A DNA stretch of 64,000 nucleotides from Rhodomyrtus psidioides (Eukaryota > Streptophyta > Magnoliopsida > Myrtales > Myrtaceae), in the NCBI GenBank assembly GCA_021437785.1, contig JAILYB010000012.1, positions 7,750,001 through 7,814,000 on the forward strand, given 5' to 3'. Positions 33,801 through 43,323 of this stretch are shown one piece after another. The stretch's first letter is position 1; each line of letters begins with the position of its first letter. A program made the translations under genes and the position numbers. The notes beneath the pieces are model-generated. The model saw only the letters and a program-made list of their open reading frames with translations. It ran no database searches and was not told the DNA's origin.

Positions 33801-34370
33801 GCCTAACACTACGGTCCCGTGAAAGACCTCCTGATCGGTCGAAATGTATGCGTTGCGAATGATCCTGAAACCCAGGCACAGGTCGGTAGGAAATTGAGCA
33901 CTTTCCCTATTAAAGATCATTATCACAGAGCAGTGAGGAGCCTTCTTGGGTGAGAAATACTCCAATGGATGTTTTGAGCAAACTCTTTTTGAAATTTTCA
34001 AATTGTTTGATCTAGAGTTTCCGTGCAAGGAATTTATGATCACATCTGTATATGGCAGGAATGTTTTGGATAACCTCCAACAATCAAAATGCACATTTCA
34101 TGACTAAAACTTAAGTCGTAGAATTTTGTCAGTTAGACAATTATTGTCTTCCCAAAGATTACTAATATCTTCTTGGCGAGGAAAATTTTTTCAGGTCTAA
34201 GCTTTCTACAGGACTTTTGGCCACCCCAAAGACTGGGTGCGTCATCCTTAGGTGAAGCCTTTTAGTAGGCAAATCTTTTCTAAGACCGATCCACAGAATG
34301 ATCGAGTCTCCGACTAGCCCCGAAGAGCGGGTACGTCATCCTTTGATTCATATCAATTTGGAATCTCATA
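30863..34370. other. Long interior of the LTR element with minus-strand ORF remnants
   Basis: There is no RT, integrase or other known domain. Minus-strand frames with protein-like composition occur at 33666-34094 (142 residues, containing IRNAYISTDQEVFHGTVV and LDIGFQGGLTFESRPLNE), at 32681-33027 in two frames, and at 31554-31802 (83 codons with DNYRFGDLPHGSNDEFDVFG). They could be broken exons of a captured host gene on the minus strand. I do not recognise them, and chance cannot be excluded. A weak tRNA-like stretch lies at 31321-31378. Confidence 0.4.
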
Positions 34371-34692
34371 AATGGTAGAAACCGCCTGAAGGGTCAACTC
34401 AATGGTAGAAACCGCCTGAAGGGTCAATCAATGGTAGAAACCGCCTGAAGGGTCAACACAATGGTAGAAACCGCCTGAAGGGTCAATGTATGGTAGAAAC
34501 CGCCTGAAGGGTCAAAACAATGGTAGAGACCGCCTGAAGGGTCAATGTATGGTAGAAACCGCCTGAAGGGTCAACCAATGGTAGAAACCGCCTGAAGGGT
34601 CAACTCAATGGTAGAAACCGCATGAAGGGTCAATGAATGGTAGAAACCGCCTGAAGGGTCAAAGGACTGGTAGAGACCGCCTGAAGGATCAA
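34371..34692 (+). repeat. Tandem array, about 11 units of 28-30 bp
   Basis: Each unit has the core TGGTAGAAACCGCCTGAAGG followed by GTCAA and a variable link of 2-6 bases (TC, CTC, ACAC, TGT). Three units differ by one base in the core. It lies about 0.5 kb before the 3' LTR, where Tat/Ogre-type Ty3 elements often hold tandem repeats. Confidence 0.95.
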
Positions 34693-35203
34693 CCCAATGG
34701 TCCGATCCACCATACGGATCAAAACCTTGATGAATCCCGAACGCGGGAGGAGTCGTTTTCCCTAATAAGCCTTACATTAGGCAAGCCATTTCTAGTTTAG
34801 TCCACCACACGGATCAAAACCCTTGGCAAATTCCCAAATGTGGGATGCGTCTTCCTTAGGTTCCTATCAGTTAGGAATCCCATTATGGTTTGACCTACCA
34901 TACATGTCAGAGCTTAACATCCCCAGGACACTCCGATGACAAGTCCTTAGGAATCTACTTGAACCCATCAGACACAGCAAATGCCGCAAGCATTCGGCAG
35001 GTAAGGGGCAGGGAAGTCTATCTACTCCTTAACTTTCTTACATCATATCAGGGAATTGAATGAGCACATCTCTTTTTAAGGAAAAGCACACATTGATGGG
35101 CATGAAAATTGGATGTCATGATTCCTTTTCTTTTCCCAGTCGAGTTGATCGGAACACAGGTGTCACCTTGTCTTTGAGAGAAACCTCTGACGAAATTCCT
35201 CTC
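34693..35203. other. Non-coding 3' interior of the LTR element
   Basis: No gene is seen. Short phrases such as CCACCATACGGATCAAAACC and CCACCACACGGATCAAAACC recur, so further degenerate repeats exist beside the array. Confidence 0.6.
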
Positions 35204-35215
35204 AAAGAGGGGCAG
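35204..35215 (+). promoter_or_regulatory. Polypurine tract
   Basis: AAAGAGGGGCAG ends one base before the TGTTGACACC start of the 3' LTR, the expected site of plus-strand priming. Confidence 0.85.
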
Positions 35216-35216
35216 T

Positions 35217-36387
35217 TGTTGACACCTGATTTTTGATCAGTCTTTCATAGTTTATTTTTAAAAAATTCATAAAAAATCTATAAAAAGTTAAAAAAATTAA
35301 AAAATCATCTTTGGTAGCCTTGACCAAGCTAAAGGAACCATTTTTGATAAAAAAAAATAATTTTTCATATTTTTAAATATTTTTTAATATTTTCCAAAAA
35401 TAGAAAAATACATGAAAAATGAAGAAAAATAACGTTCGATGTCGTAAAAATATAGAAAAATAGTCAATATTTTTATTTTAATTTCTTTTACATTTTGAAC
35501 TTATAAATAGTCAAAATTCAAGTTCAATTGCATGTGTTTCTTCACGACGCATAGAGTTGAATTTGGCAAAAAAATGTCATTCGAGTATTTTAATTTGTAA
35601 ATTTCTACATCTTTTTTAGTCTTGACGTCCAATTAGATCGACCACCATCTACAATAAATGCCCCTTGCTGAATATTTTCGTTTTTGTTTCACATGATTTC
35701 ATGGTGTAAAACGCCGAGTGGATCCCCAAATATAATCGGGTCGGCATGAGCTCGATAGCTCGTCCAAGACCAAACCAGGGCACGGCGAACCCCATGTGAG
35801 TACTCTCGAACTCCTTCGATGCTTCCTAATGCTTTTCTTAGGTTAGATCGTGTGTAGAATGGCTAGGACAGCTAAATCATTTTTGAGCTGTGATTGATAA
35901 ATAGGACCTTACTAGGAATGCCATGTGATTTATTTGCATATCTAGATTCCTTGAGTTGGGCATTTTATTACTGATTGTGATTGCTAGGATAATCACTCTT
36001 ATCTACATGAATTTCTAGATTTAGGGTTCATACCTTACTCATCCGCATGAATCTCAGGCTAGAAAATTCAGTCAACTTAGGTACCGAAAGGGCGTCAACT
36101 CTGACAGTTGGTGTAACTAAGTCCCCGAAACCATTTCTCTGGTTCTCGCAGAATTGAATAGAAACTCCCAACTATTCGATTGGGTGGTCCAATCATACCC
36201 TAAAAAAATGATTGGTGGCGACTCCATGGCATGCACACTTAGCACATGTCACTAGACCACACTAAAAGTCGATCACGCATACCTCCGTTGCGATTTGGGT
36301 AATGGGCCTTGGGAGAGGCCCGCGTCCGACCAGACAGGACGGCCCATTAGCCCTCGAGAGCCCGACAACCTCAAGAGGGTCGCGACA
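35217..36387 (+). repeat. 3' LTR of the 10.8-kb element
   Basis: It is the same length and appears to have the same sequence as 25569-26739 and keeps the canonical CA end. The following ATCTC (36388-36392) repeats the five bases before the 5' LTR. Confidence 0.95.
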
Positions 36388-36392
36388 ATCTC

Positions 36393-37355
36393 CTCCAGGG
36401 AAAAACAATAATTGGCTCATCTACTGGATTCTCTAATATTTCAGGTTAGGATATAACACATTATGAGTCAAAAGGAGATGATTGTCCTGAGTCGGCGGGG
36501 TCTATTGGGAGGTCACGAAATTGAGAAATTGAACTTTTATGATAACTGCGACTTGGGTAGTCACTATGACAGGGGTAGTAGTGGACTTCGAAGATTATAG
36601 GCTACATTAACTTAGACTTATAGGGACCTTTTCACATTCCAGCCAAGGGAGATGCCAGGTATGTATTATCCTTTGTTGATAACATTTTAAGGAAGGTCTG
36701 GATTTGTCTTCTTAAGCACAAGAATGAGTTGCTTGATCGGTTCAAGCCGTGGAAGGCAAGGATCGAAAAGTAGATTAAAAAAAGATCATGTGCCTGAGAA
36801 TTGGTAAAAGTGTTAAAATATGTTATGATAAGCTTTGTCAGTTTTGCACAAATGAAAGTATGGTGAGACACCGCACTGTTACTGATACACCTCAGCTGAC
36901 CGGAGTTGCATAATTAATGAACGTAATTATGTTGGAGATAGCTCGCTGTTTACTATCAAATGCTGGATTAGATAAATATTTCTAGGATAAATAGTGAATA
37001 TCGTTTGTTGGTTAATGAACAGATTATCATCACCAGAAATTTATTGAAAAACTCTTGAGAAAATGTGGTCAGGTACGTTTGCTGATTAGACCGAACTAAG
37101 AATGTTTGGTTTCCCTACTTATGCTTGTATCAGTGATGGCGTGTTAGAGCCGAGGCAAGGAAGTGCATATTCCTAGGTTATGCACATCGGGGAAAGGGAT
37201 ACAGACTGTGGTGCATTGAGAAAGATTTGCCTATTTTTATGTTCAACAAAGATGTTACATTTGACGAGTCAAGAGGAGTGAGGGATCAATTAGGGAGAAA
37301 GACCTGGACTGTGTCCAGAAACAGATGGAGCTTCAAATAGAGCCTAAAGACGTTC
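36393..37355 (+). pseudogene. Copia integrase region, 3' part of split element
   Basis: This continues the element interrupted at 25568. The translation gives LQGKTIIGSSTG, then GPFHIPAKGDARYVLSFVDN, ILRKVWICLLKHKNELLDRF and KPWKARIEK (integrase core). Further on it gives LRMFGFPTYACISDGVLEPR and the remains of the GYRLWC-type block. Many stops and frameshifts are present. Near 37355 the Copia sequence stops and turns into gypsy RT. The Copia RT, RNase H and 3' LTR are missing. Confidence 0.85.
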
Positions 37356-39832
37356 ATAGCGCAGTAGACATGAAAGAAGATATTCCAAAGACTGCCTTTA
37401 GAACTAGATACAGGTATTATGAGTTTATAGTTATACCTTTTGGTTTGACTAATGCCCCTGCCGCATTTATGGATTTGATGCATCGTGTGTTCAAGGAATA
37501 TTTGGATCGATTCGTCATTGTTTTTATTGACGATATTTTGATTTACTCGAGGAGTAATGAGGATCATGAGGAACACTTGATAATCGTCTTACAAACTTTG
37601 AGAGAGCATTCGCTTTATGCCAAGTTTAGTAAATGCGAATTTTGGTTGAATAGAGTGGCCTTTCTTGGCCATGTGATTTCGGGAGAAGAAATCTCCGTGA
37701 CCCTTTAAAGATTGAGGCAGTGATAAACTGGCCTAGACCTACGACAGTTACAGAGGTACGAAGTTTTCTAGGTCTAGCAGGGCACTACAGACGCTTTGTG
37801 AAAAAGTTTTCATCTATAGCCATTCTGCTGATGAAGTTGACAAAGAAGGATGCGAAATTTGAATGGACTGGTAAATGTGAAAGAAGTTTTCAATAATTTA
37901 AGCACCGATTGACGACTGCACCAGTGTTAACCATTCCTTCTGGACCCGGAGGATGTGAAATATATAGCGATGCTTTGCTAAAAGGATTGGAGTGCATACT
38001 AATGCAACATGAAAAAGTGATCGCATATGCGTCGCGACAATTAAGACCTCACGAAATGAATTATCCGACGCATGATTTGGAGTTACCTGCCATCATCTTC
38101 TCCTTGAAGATCTAGATGAACTACTTGTGTGGTGAAAGGTTTCAGATTTATACAGACCATCAGAGTTTGAAATATTTGTTCTCACAAAAAGAATTAAACA
38201 TGAGACAACGTCGGTGGATGGAATTATTAAAGGATTACGACTGCGATATTTTGTATCACCCTAGGAAGATGAATAGAGTCGCGGATGCACTAAGCCGAAA
38301 GTCTAGCATTGCGCTGTTGTTGGTTAAAGGGTGGTCCTTGTTAGAGAATCTGAGGAATTTGAGTTTAAATTGGAGGTTTGCTAACTGTCGAGTCTAGTGG
38401 CAACTTTGAGAATTGAGCCTAAAATTAGGGAACGAGTTAAGACCTTACAGTCTACGGATCCTGAGATTTAGAAAATCCTCGAAATGGATGCGACAAAAAG
38501 GAAAACTGATTTTCAGGTATCATAAGATGGAATTCTGAAATTTCGTGGACGATTATGTGTACCTAGCGATGAGGAGCTTAAGGAAAAGATTTTGTCTGAA
38601 ACTCACAGAAGCAATTATAGTATACACCCAGGCAGCACGAAAATGTATCAAAATTTGCGTCAAAATTATTGGTGGAACGGAATGAAGTGCTTAACATGTT
38701 AGCAAGTGAAGGCTCAATACTGCAAGCCTAGAGGGCTGTTACAACCATTGAAAATTCCCAAGTGGAAATGGGAGCACGTAACTATGGATATTGTGATGGG
38801 TTTGCCAAGGAGTCAGAAAGGCCATGACTCGATTTGGGTTGTCGTAGACAGATTTACTGAGTCTGCGCATTTTACTCCTATGCGAAAAAATTTCGCAATA
38901 GATAAGTATGCTGAGTTGTACTTGCGTCAGATTGTATGTCTACATGGAGTTCCAGTCACGATTACATCAGACAGAGATCCCAAGTTTATAGCAAATTTCT
39001 GGAAGAGTCTTCAGGAGGCTTTGGGGACTAGATTGTAGTTTTGTACAGCTTATCATCCACAGACGGATGGACAGACGGAAAGGACGATTCAGACGCTCGA
39101 GGACATGTTACGAGCCTGTGTGATAGATTTTAAAAGTGGATGGGAGGATCAACTACACTTAGTGGAATTTGCGTACAATAATAGCTACCAGCAAAGCATC
39201 GGTATGGCACCGTTTGAAGCACTTTATGGTAGAGCATGTAGAACGCCTGTGTGTTGGGATGAAGTTGGCGAAAGGAGTATAACAGGCCCTGAATTAGTGG
39301 AACAATCAGTTGAGGCGGTTAAAATTATTAGAAAAAGATTGAGAACGGCATAGAGTCGTCAGAAGAGTTAAGCCGACAAAAGGCGTAAGTCTTTGGAATT
39401 TCAGGTTGGAGATCATGTGTTTCTAAAGGTATCACTGATGCGGGGATTGTCGTGATTTGGAAAGAAAGGGAAACTGAGTTCGAGATACGTAGGTCCTTTT
39501 GAGATCCGAGAACGAATTGGGACTTTGGCCTACTGACTCGCTCTGCCGCCTAGCTTGTCTCAAGTACATAATGTGTTCCATGCGTCGATGCTAAGGAAGT
39601 ATGAGCCAGATCCAACACACATTTTGGATTTTGAGACGTTTGAACTTGAAGACAAGGTGTCGTATGTGGAAAAGCCAGTCAGGATTGCGGATCGAAAAGA
39701 GCAAGTCTTAAGGAATAAGACAATCCCGTTAGTCAAAGTGATCTGGGAGCATCATGGAACGGAAGGTGCCACGTGGGAAAGCGAGGAAGCAATGAGACGT
39801 CAGTACCCCCATTTTTTTGGTTAATTGAGTTA
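37356..39832 (+). pseudogene. E1: Ty3/gypsy (chromovirus) pol, 5'-truncated and broken
   Basis: Order on the plus strand: reverse transcriptase with EDIPKTAFRTRYRYYEF, IPFGLTNAPAAFMDLMHRVF and the catalytic FIDDILIYSRS; RNase H with HEMNYPTHDLELPA and FQIYTDHQSLKYLFSQKELN; integrase Zn-finger region; integrase core with WEHVTMDIVMGLPRSQKGHD, VVDRFTESAHF and FAYNNSYQQSIGMAPFEALY; and a chromodomain-like end with PLVKVIWEHHGTEGATWE and MRRQYPHFFG. This set fits the Tekay/Del clade. Stops or frameshifts occur near 37708, 37894, 38115, 38398, 39037, 39352 and elsewhere, so it is dead. Gag, protease, the first part of RT and the 5' LTR are absent. Confidence 0.9.
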
Positions 39833-39860
39833 TTGTAAATTTCGAGGATGAAATTTTTGT

Positions 39861-39870
39861 AAGGGGGAAG
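39861..39870 (+). promoter_or_regulatory. E1 polypurine tract
   Basis: AAGGGGGAAG lies just before the TGTGACATTC start of the LTR, as in Tekay/Del-type elements. Confidence 0.8.
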
Positions 39871-41936
39871 AATTGTGACATTCTGAATTTTCTGCCATTT
39901 TGAGGCTATTGAATGAGAACTATCTATCGATGTATTTCAGTTTTATGTCGCTTGGATCTGATCAATCATGAGCAGACTGACTAAAAGGGAAAGGCTAATG
40001 CATGACAAGGTACGTGGACCTAGGAAACTTGAAAAGGAAATGACATTTGGCCATAAGGATTGCCGAGGGAACATTTAGAACCAATAAAGGCCGATCGAAT
40101 GACGATTAAGGAATCCATTGCTAGTGTTATACGATTGGAACGCGGGTGATGCCGTATAACCAATGTATAATTTGCGAAGTTTTCCTAAATCGAGCCATGA
40201 CGATCGAGACCATCGGAACTAGTAATGAACCCTCGCAATTACATGATAACCAAAGTCGTCTTATCCCGAGACGTCCTAAGTGTGACGAGAGTCGCAGAGT
40301 CGATATGCGTAACGTCTACAAAAGCCGTCCATTAGTTCGAGATAAACTAAAGATACGATCGATAAGAGATTGATCATGAAATTGAAGCTCAATATTGGCC
40401 ATTGGAGATAGAGAATTACAATTCTAAATAAGGATTTGACGTCGTCTCGCTAATAGTAATTTCGAATTGGAAAAATGAAGTTTTGGACTGAAAGCACAAA
40501 ATTACCATTTTGCCCATCGACCATTCGCTTTGTCTTAAGATTTCAAGAAGGACAAAATGGTCATTTCCATTCACCATGGGGTTGCCGAAAATTCATGTGC
40601 ATGAAGTAAGGGAAGTCAATGGCATTATTGGTTTGTGCCACTTGTCACTCAATGAAGGCCCTAGGCATTTATTATCCCACCTAATACCATCTTGTCAATT
40701 TAATCTTCATTATTTGTGTGAGACACCCTTTCTTATGGCACATCACCGTGGAAAGCAACCCCTCCATTTCCTTTGATTTTGCTTTCTTTTTCTTCCTAGC
40801 CGAACACTGCCCATTCGATTGGTTCTGTGCCCCTTGTTCGGTCAGCTCGAACGCCCCTTCCCGTCGTTATCTTGCCATGCTCCAGCCACCAGAGGTAAGA
40901 TCTATGTGTCCTTGACAAGCTCCAAGTGGAATTTTGTCATTTGGTTAAGTATTTTTACTTGTGTGAGCCCAAGACCAAAACCGGACGAAATCCGCGCGAG
41001 TTGGGATAAAGCTTTCGTTCGACTTCTTAGAGATTTCGTTTAACTCTGAAATTTTTGTGAGATCTCTATAACATCTATTAGTCAAGTTCACTAAGTAGAA
41101 ATGGCAATTTTATGGGAATTTTAAAGTATTTTCATGGCTGATTTTGAGTGACTTTTACCGAACAAAAAACTGATCGCCGCTCACCATGGAGAAACTGAAC
41201 GGTTGGAGGACTTCGGGGTGTTGTTTCTCTTCAAAACTCTTGGTGAGCTTCCTACACACATGGGTTGAGGTTCTAACAAGTTTATTTCATGAGAAATTGG
41301 GACCTATGATTGAGATATGGATTGATTGTGCGGAATAGACTCAAACCGGTTCTGTTTTGGCTACTGTTCTACTTGAGTCAAATCTGTTGGGGGCCGTTAG
41401 AAGAGTATTTTGGCTTCAAAATGACTCTTAAGACTACTTATGATGTGGCGTGAAATGTTAATTAGAATTATGTGAAGTAGATTGGGAGTTGGAAGTGATT
41501 TAAGGACTATTTGGTACCCGAAACTCCGAGATACATTCCGCCCTTTATATTGTTGAATGAACCGAATATATTGAGGGTTCATGGAGGAGTGGTCGTGTAT
41601 TCGACCGATTGATAAGGCATCCTGGGTTGCCATTTGATGGACTATAGATGGATTGATTTAATAGAAGTGAGAATTCAATGGCTTCTGATCCGAAATCGAT
41701 GAACTTTTCTAGGTTGACGAGTGATCCTTGGTTGGTTGCGTACTTGTGGTATTGAGAAGAATCACTTGGTGTAGAGTTTTTGCTAATCGATCAAGGTAAG
41801 TGTTTCCTAAACCTTTACCTGAATGCTAGGACACTGTTGGATGATTGAGTGAATAAATTGAATGACTGATGAAGTCTGTGACTTGAAATTGATTGATGTC
41901 TTGATGTGTGAATTTAATTGCAAGAAAGAATGATGA

Positions 41937-42130
41937 TACCGATTGGCCTGTGGCCCTAGTGGTATCGGTTGGCTGTGAGTCTCGAGTAATAATAATGATA
42001 CCGATTGGCCTATGGCCCCGGTGGTATCAAGTGGCTATGAGCCCTAGAAGTACCGATTGGCCTGTGGCCCCAGTGGTACCATTTTACTAAAAATTATTAT
42101 GATATCGATTGGCCTGTGGCCCTGGGGATA
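41937..42130 (+). repeat. Tandem motif within the E1 LTR
   Basis: Four units of CCGATTGGCCTGTGGCCC or a near variant are each followed by a GTGGTATC or GTGGTACC step. The spacing is irregular (about 45-70 bp). Confidence 0.85.
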
Positions 42131-42468
42131 TCAGTTGGCAAGAGTACCAGAGATGCATAATGTGGCTGAAAGCCAGTTGATGAGTGGTTGTGAACATTGT
42201 GATGCTTATGTGCATTGATTCATGTGCTATGTGTGCTGAGCTTGAACCCTGAGGTTAAACATGGTTGGTGGTGTTTTGCCCATGTTTGGTTTATTGCCAT
42301 GTTTGAATCATTGTTGCCTTATGCCATTGCATGTTTGACTACTTGTTTTGGTGGCATCTGTGTGAGGTCCGGGGGGGACTGGTATTGAGGTTTAGGGTTA
42401 GGTTTCATTTTCTGAGATGTCAATCTCACCCCGGCGTGGGACCCATTTTCAAACCCCAAGCCTTAACA

Positions 42469-42972
42469 ATGCTGCCAATCCGACTGGGCGATCCAAAGGA
42501 GATGACCGCCTTTTTTGATGAGTTCCCCGGAAGGAAAGGTATTGTGTACGTAAGGAAACACACAACCGTTTGGGTAGACGAGGGTAAACTGGAGTTACAA
42601 CCCCACCACTTCGAAGCTTGGTTCCGTCGACTAGGAAACAGTAACTTGATGGGACCGCTACTGCCTGAGGATGTTTCATCTGAGGTGGTTCCCAACTGGT
42701 GTCATCCGTCCCGACTGGAGATAGAAGTGGAGAATCCAGCATCAGCAAGAGGTTTTTGGAACATTCCTGAAGAATCAAAGTCTTCTCTCACGGAGGAATA
42801 TATGAACTACATTGTGCTATCTACTGACGAGATCGAGGACTCCGACGAGGGTGATAAAGCGGCAACTGAGGAGGATTCAGAGGAACCATCTGAGGAAGTA
42901 CCACCCGAAATATTTTCTGACTACAATCCAGAGGATGATGGAAGCGACGGATCAAGCGGGTCTTCCAAATAG
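42469..42972 (+). CDS. LTR-encoded protein with acidic tail, 167 residues
   Basis: The ORF lies wholly inside the E1 LTR, in sense, and ends 350 bp before the LTR 3' end. The frame is open further upstream (from 42331), but I chose the ATG at 42469 because the E2 copy starts at the same place (ACAATGCTGCC against ACCATGCCGCC). The N-terminal half has MLPIRLGDPKEM, HTTVWVDEGKLELQ and FEAWFRRLG. The last 60 residues are mostly Glu, Asp and Ser (EIEDSDEGDKAATEEDSEEP). No known domain, signal or membrane segment is seen. In the 5' LTR of an intact element such an ORF could precede gag on the transcript. Function unknown. Confidence 0.6.
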   Translation: MLPIRLGDPKEMTAFFDEFPGRKGIVYVRKHTTVWVDEGKLELQPHHFEAWFRRLGNSNLMGPLLPEDVSSEVVPNWCHPSRLEIEVENPASARGFWNIPEESKSSLTEEYMNYIVLSTDEIEDSDEGDKAATEEDSEEPSEEVPPEIFSDYNPEDDGSDGSSGSSK

Positions 42973-43323
42973 TTAGATGAAGGGGGTGTAGGAACAATAG
43001 GATTAGGAACAATTTTGATGTTAAACTTTGGGGAAGGTTAAGTGATAACCTTGAACTTAGGCCTTAGTTCCTTTTTCCTACCCAGGTGTGCGGCTTTGTC
43101 TTTTGTCCTTTCATTTCCGTTGTTTGTACTGGAAACCTGCAGGATGTATAAATGGGTGTGCCTTTAATCATTCCAAATTACCCTTTTTTATTTCTTTTTG
43201 TACGGAGAAGTGGATTTCGCCTTTTGCATACGCATCTCATTTCATTTTAGGCCTTGTGTCATCCTGGAAAATTCTAGGCCGGTGGCGGATGTGACGAGCT
43301 CCAAAGGATGCGGGGCGTTACAT

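Larger units (their letters stand above)
25569..36387 (+). mobile_element. Complete non-autonomous LTR element carrying transcription-factor ORF
   Basis: The termini are TGTTGACACC and GCGACA. The 5-bp target duplication ATCTC is at 25564-25568 and 36388-36392. The two LTRs are each 1171 bp (25569-26739, 35217-36387). A primer site TGGCGACTCCACTGGGGAC (26743-26761) and a polypurine tract AAAGAGGGGCAG (35204-35215) are present. The primer and tract style matches Ty3/gypsy of the Tat/Ogre type as I know it. I find no gag, protease, RT, RNase H or integrase in the 8.5-kb interior, so it is a large non-autonomous derivative (LARD-like). It holds ORFs at 27161-27598 (+), 27894-28625 (-) and 29273-30862 (+), and tandem repeats before the 3' LTR. 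It split a Copia element. Confidence 0.93.
39874..43322 (+). repeat. E1 3' LTR (3.45 kb) containing an ORF
   Basis: It starts TGTGACATTCTG and ends GCGGGGCGTTACA, matching the ends of the inverted LTRs of E2 and E3 (TGTCACACCCCG...AATGTCACA on the plus strand). It is unusually long. It holds the tandem motif at 41937-42130 and a sense ORF at 42469-42972. No second copy of this LTR is in the window. Confidence 0.85.

Noticed and set aside
34371..34692. CRISPR array
   Set aside because: The repeat is regular, but the spacers are only 2-6 bp and the DNA is a plant retroelement. It is an ordinary tandem array.
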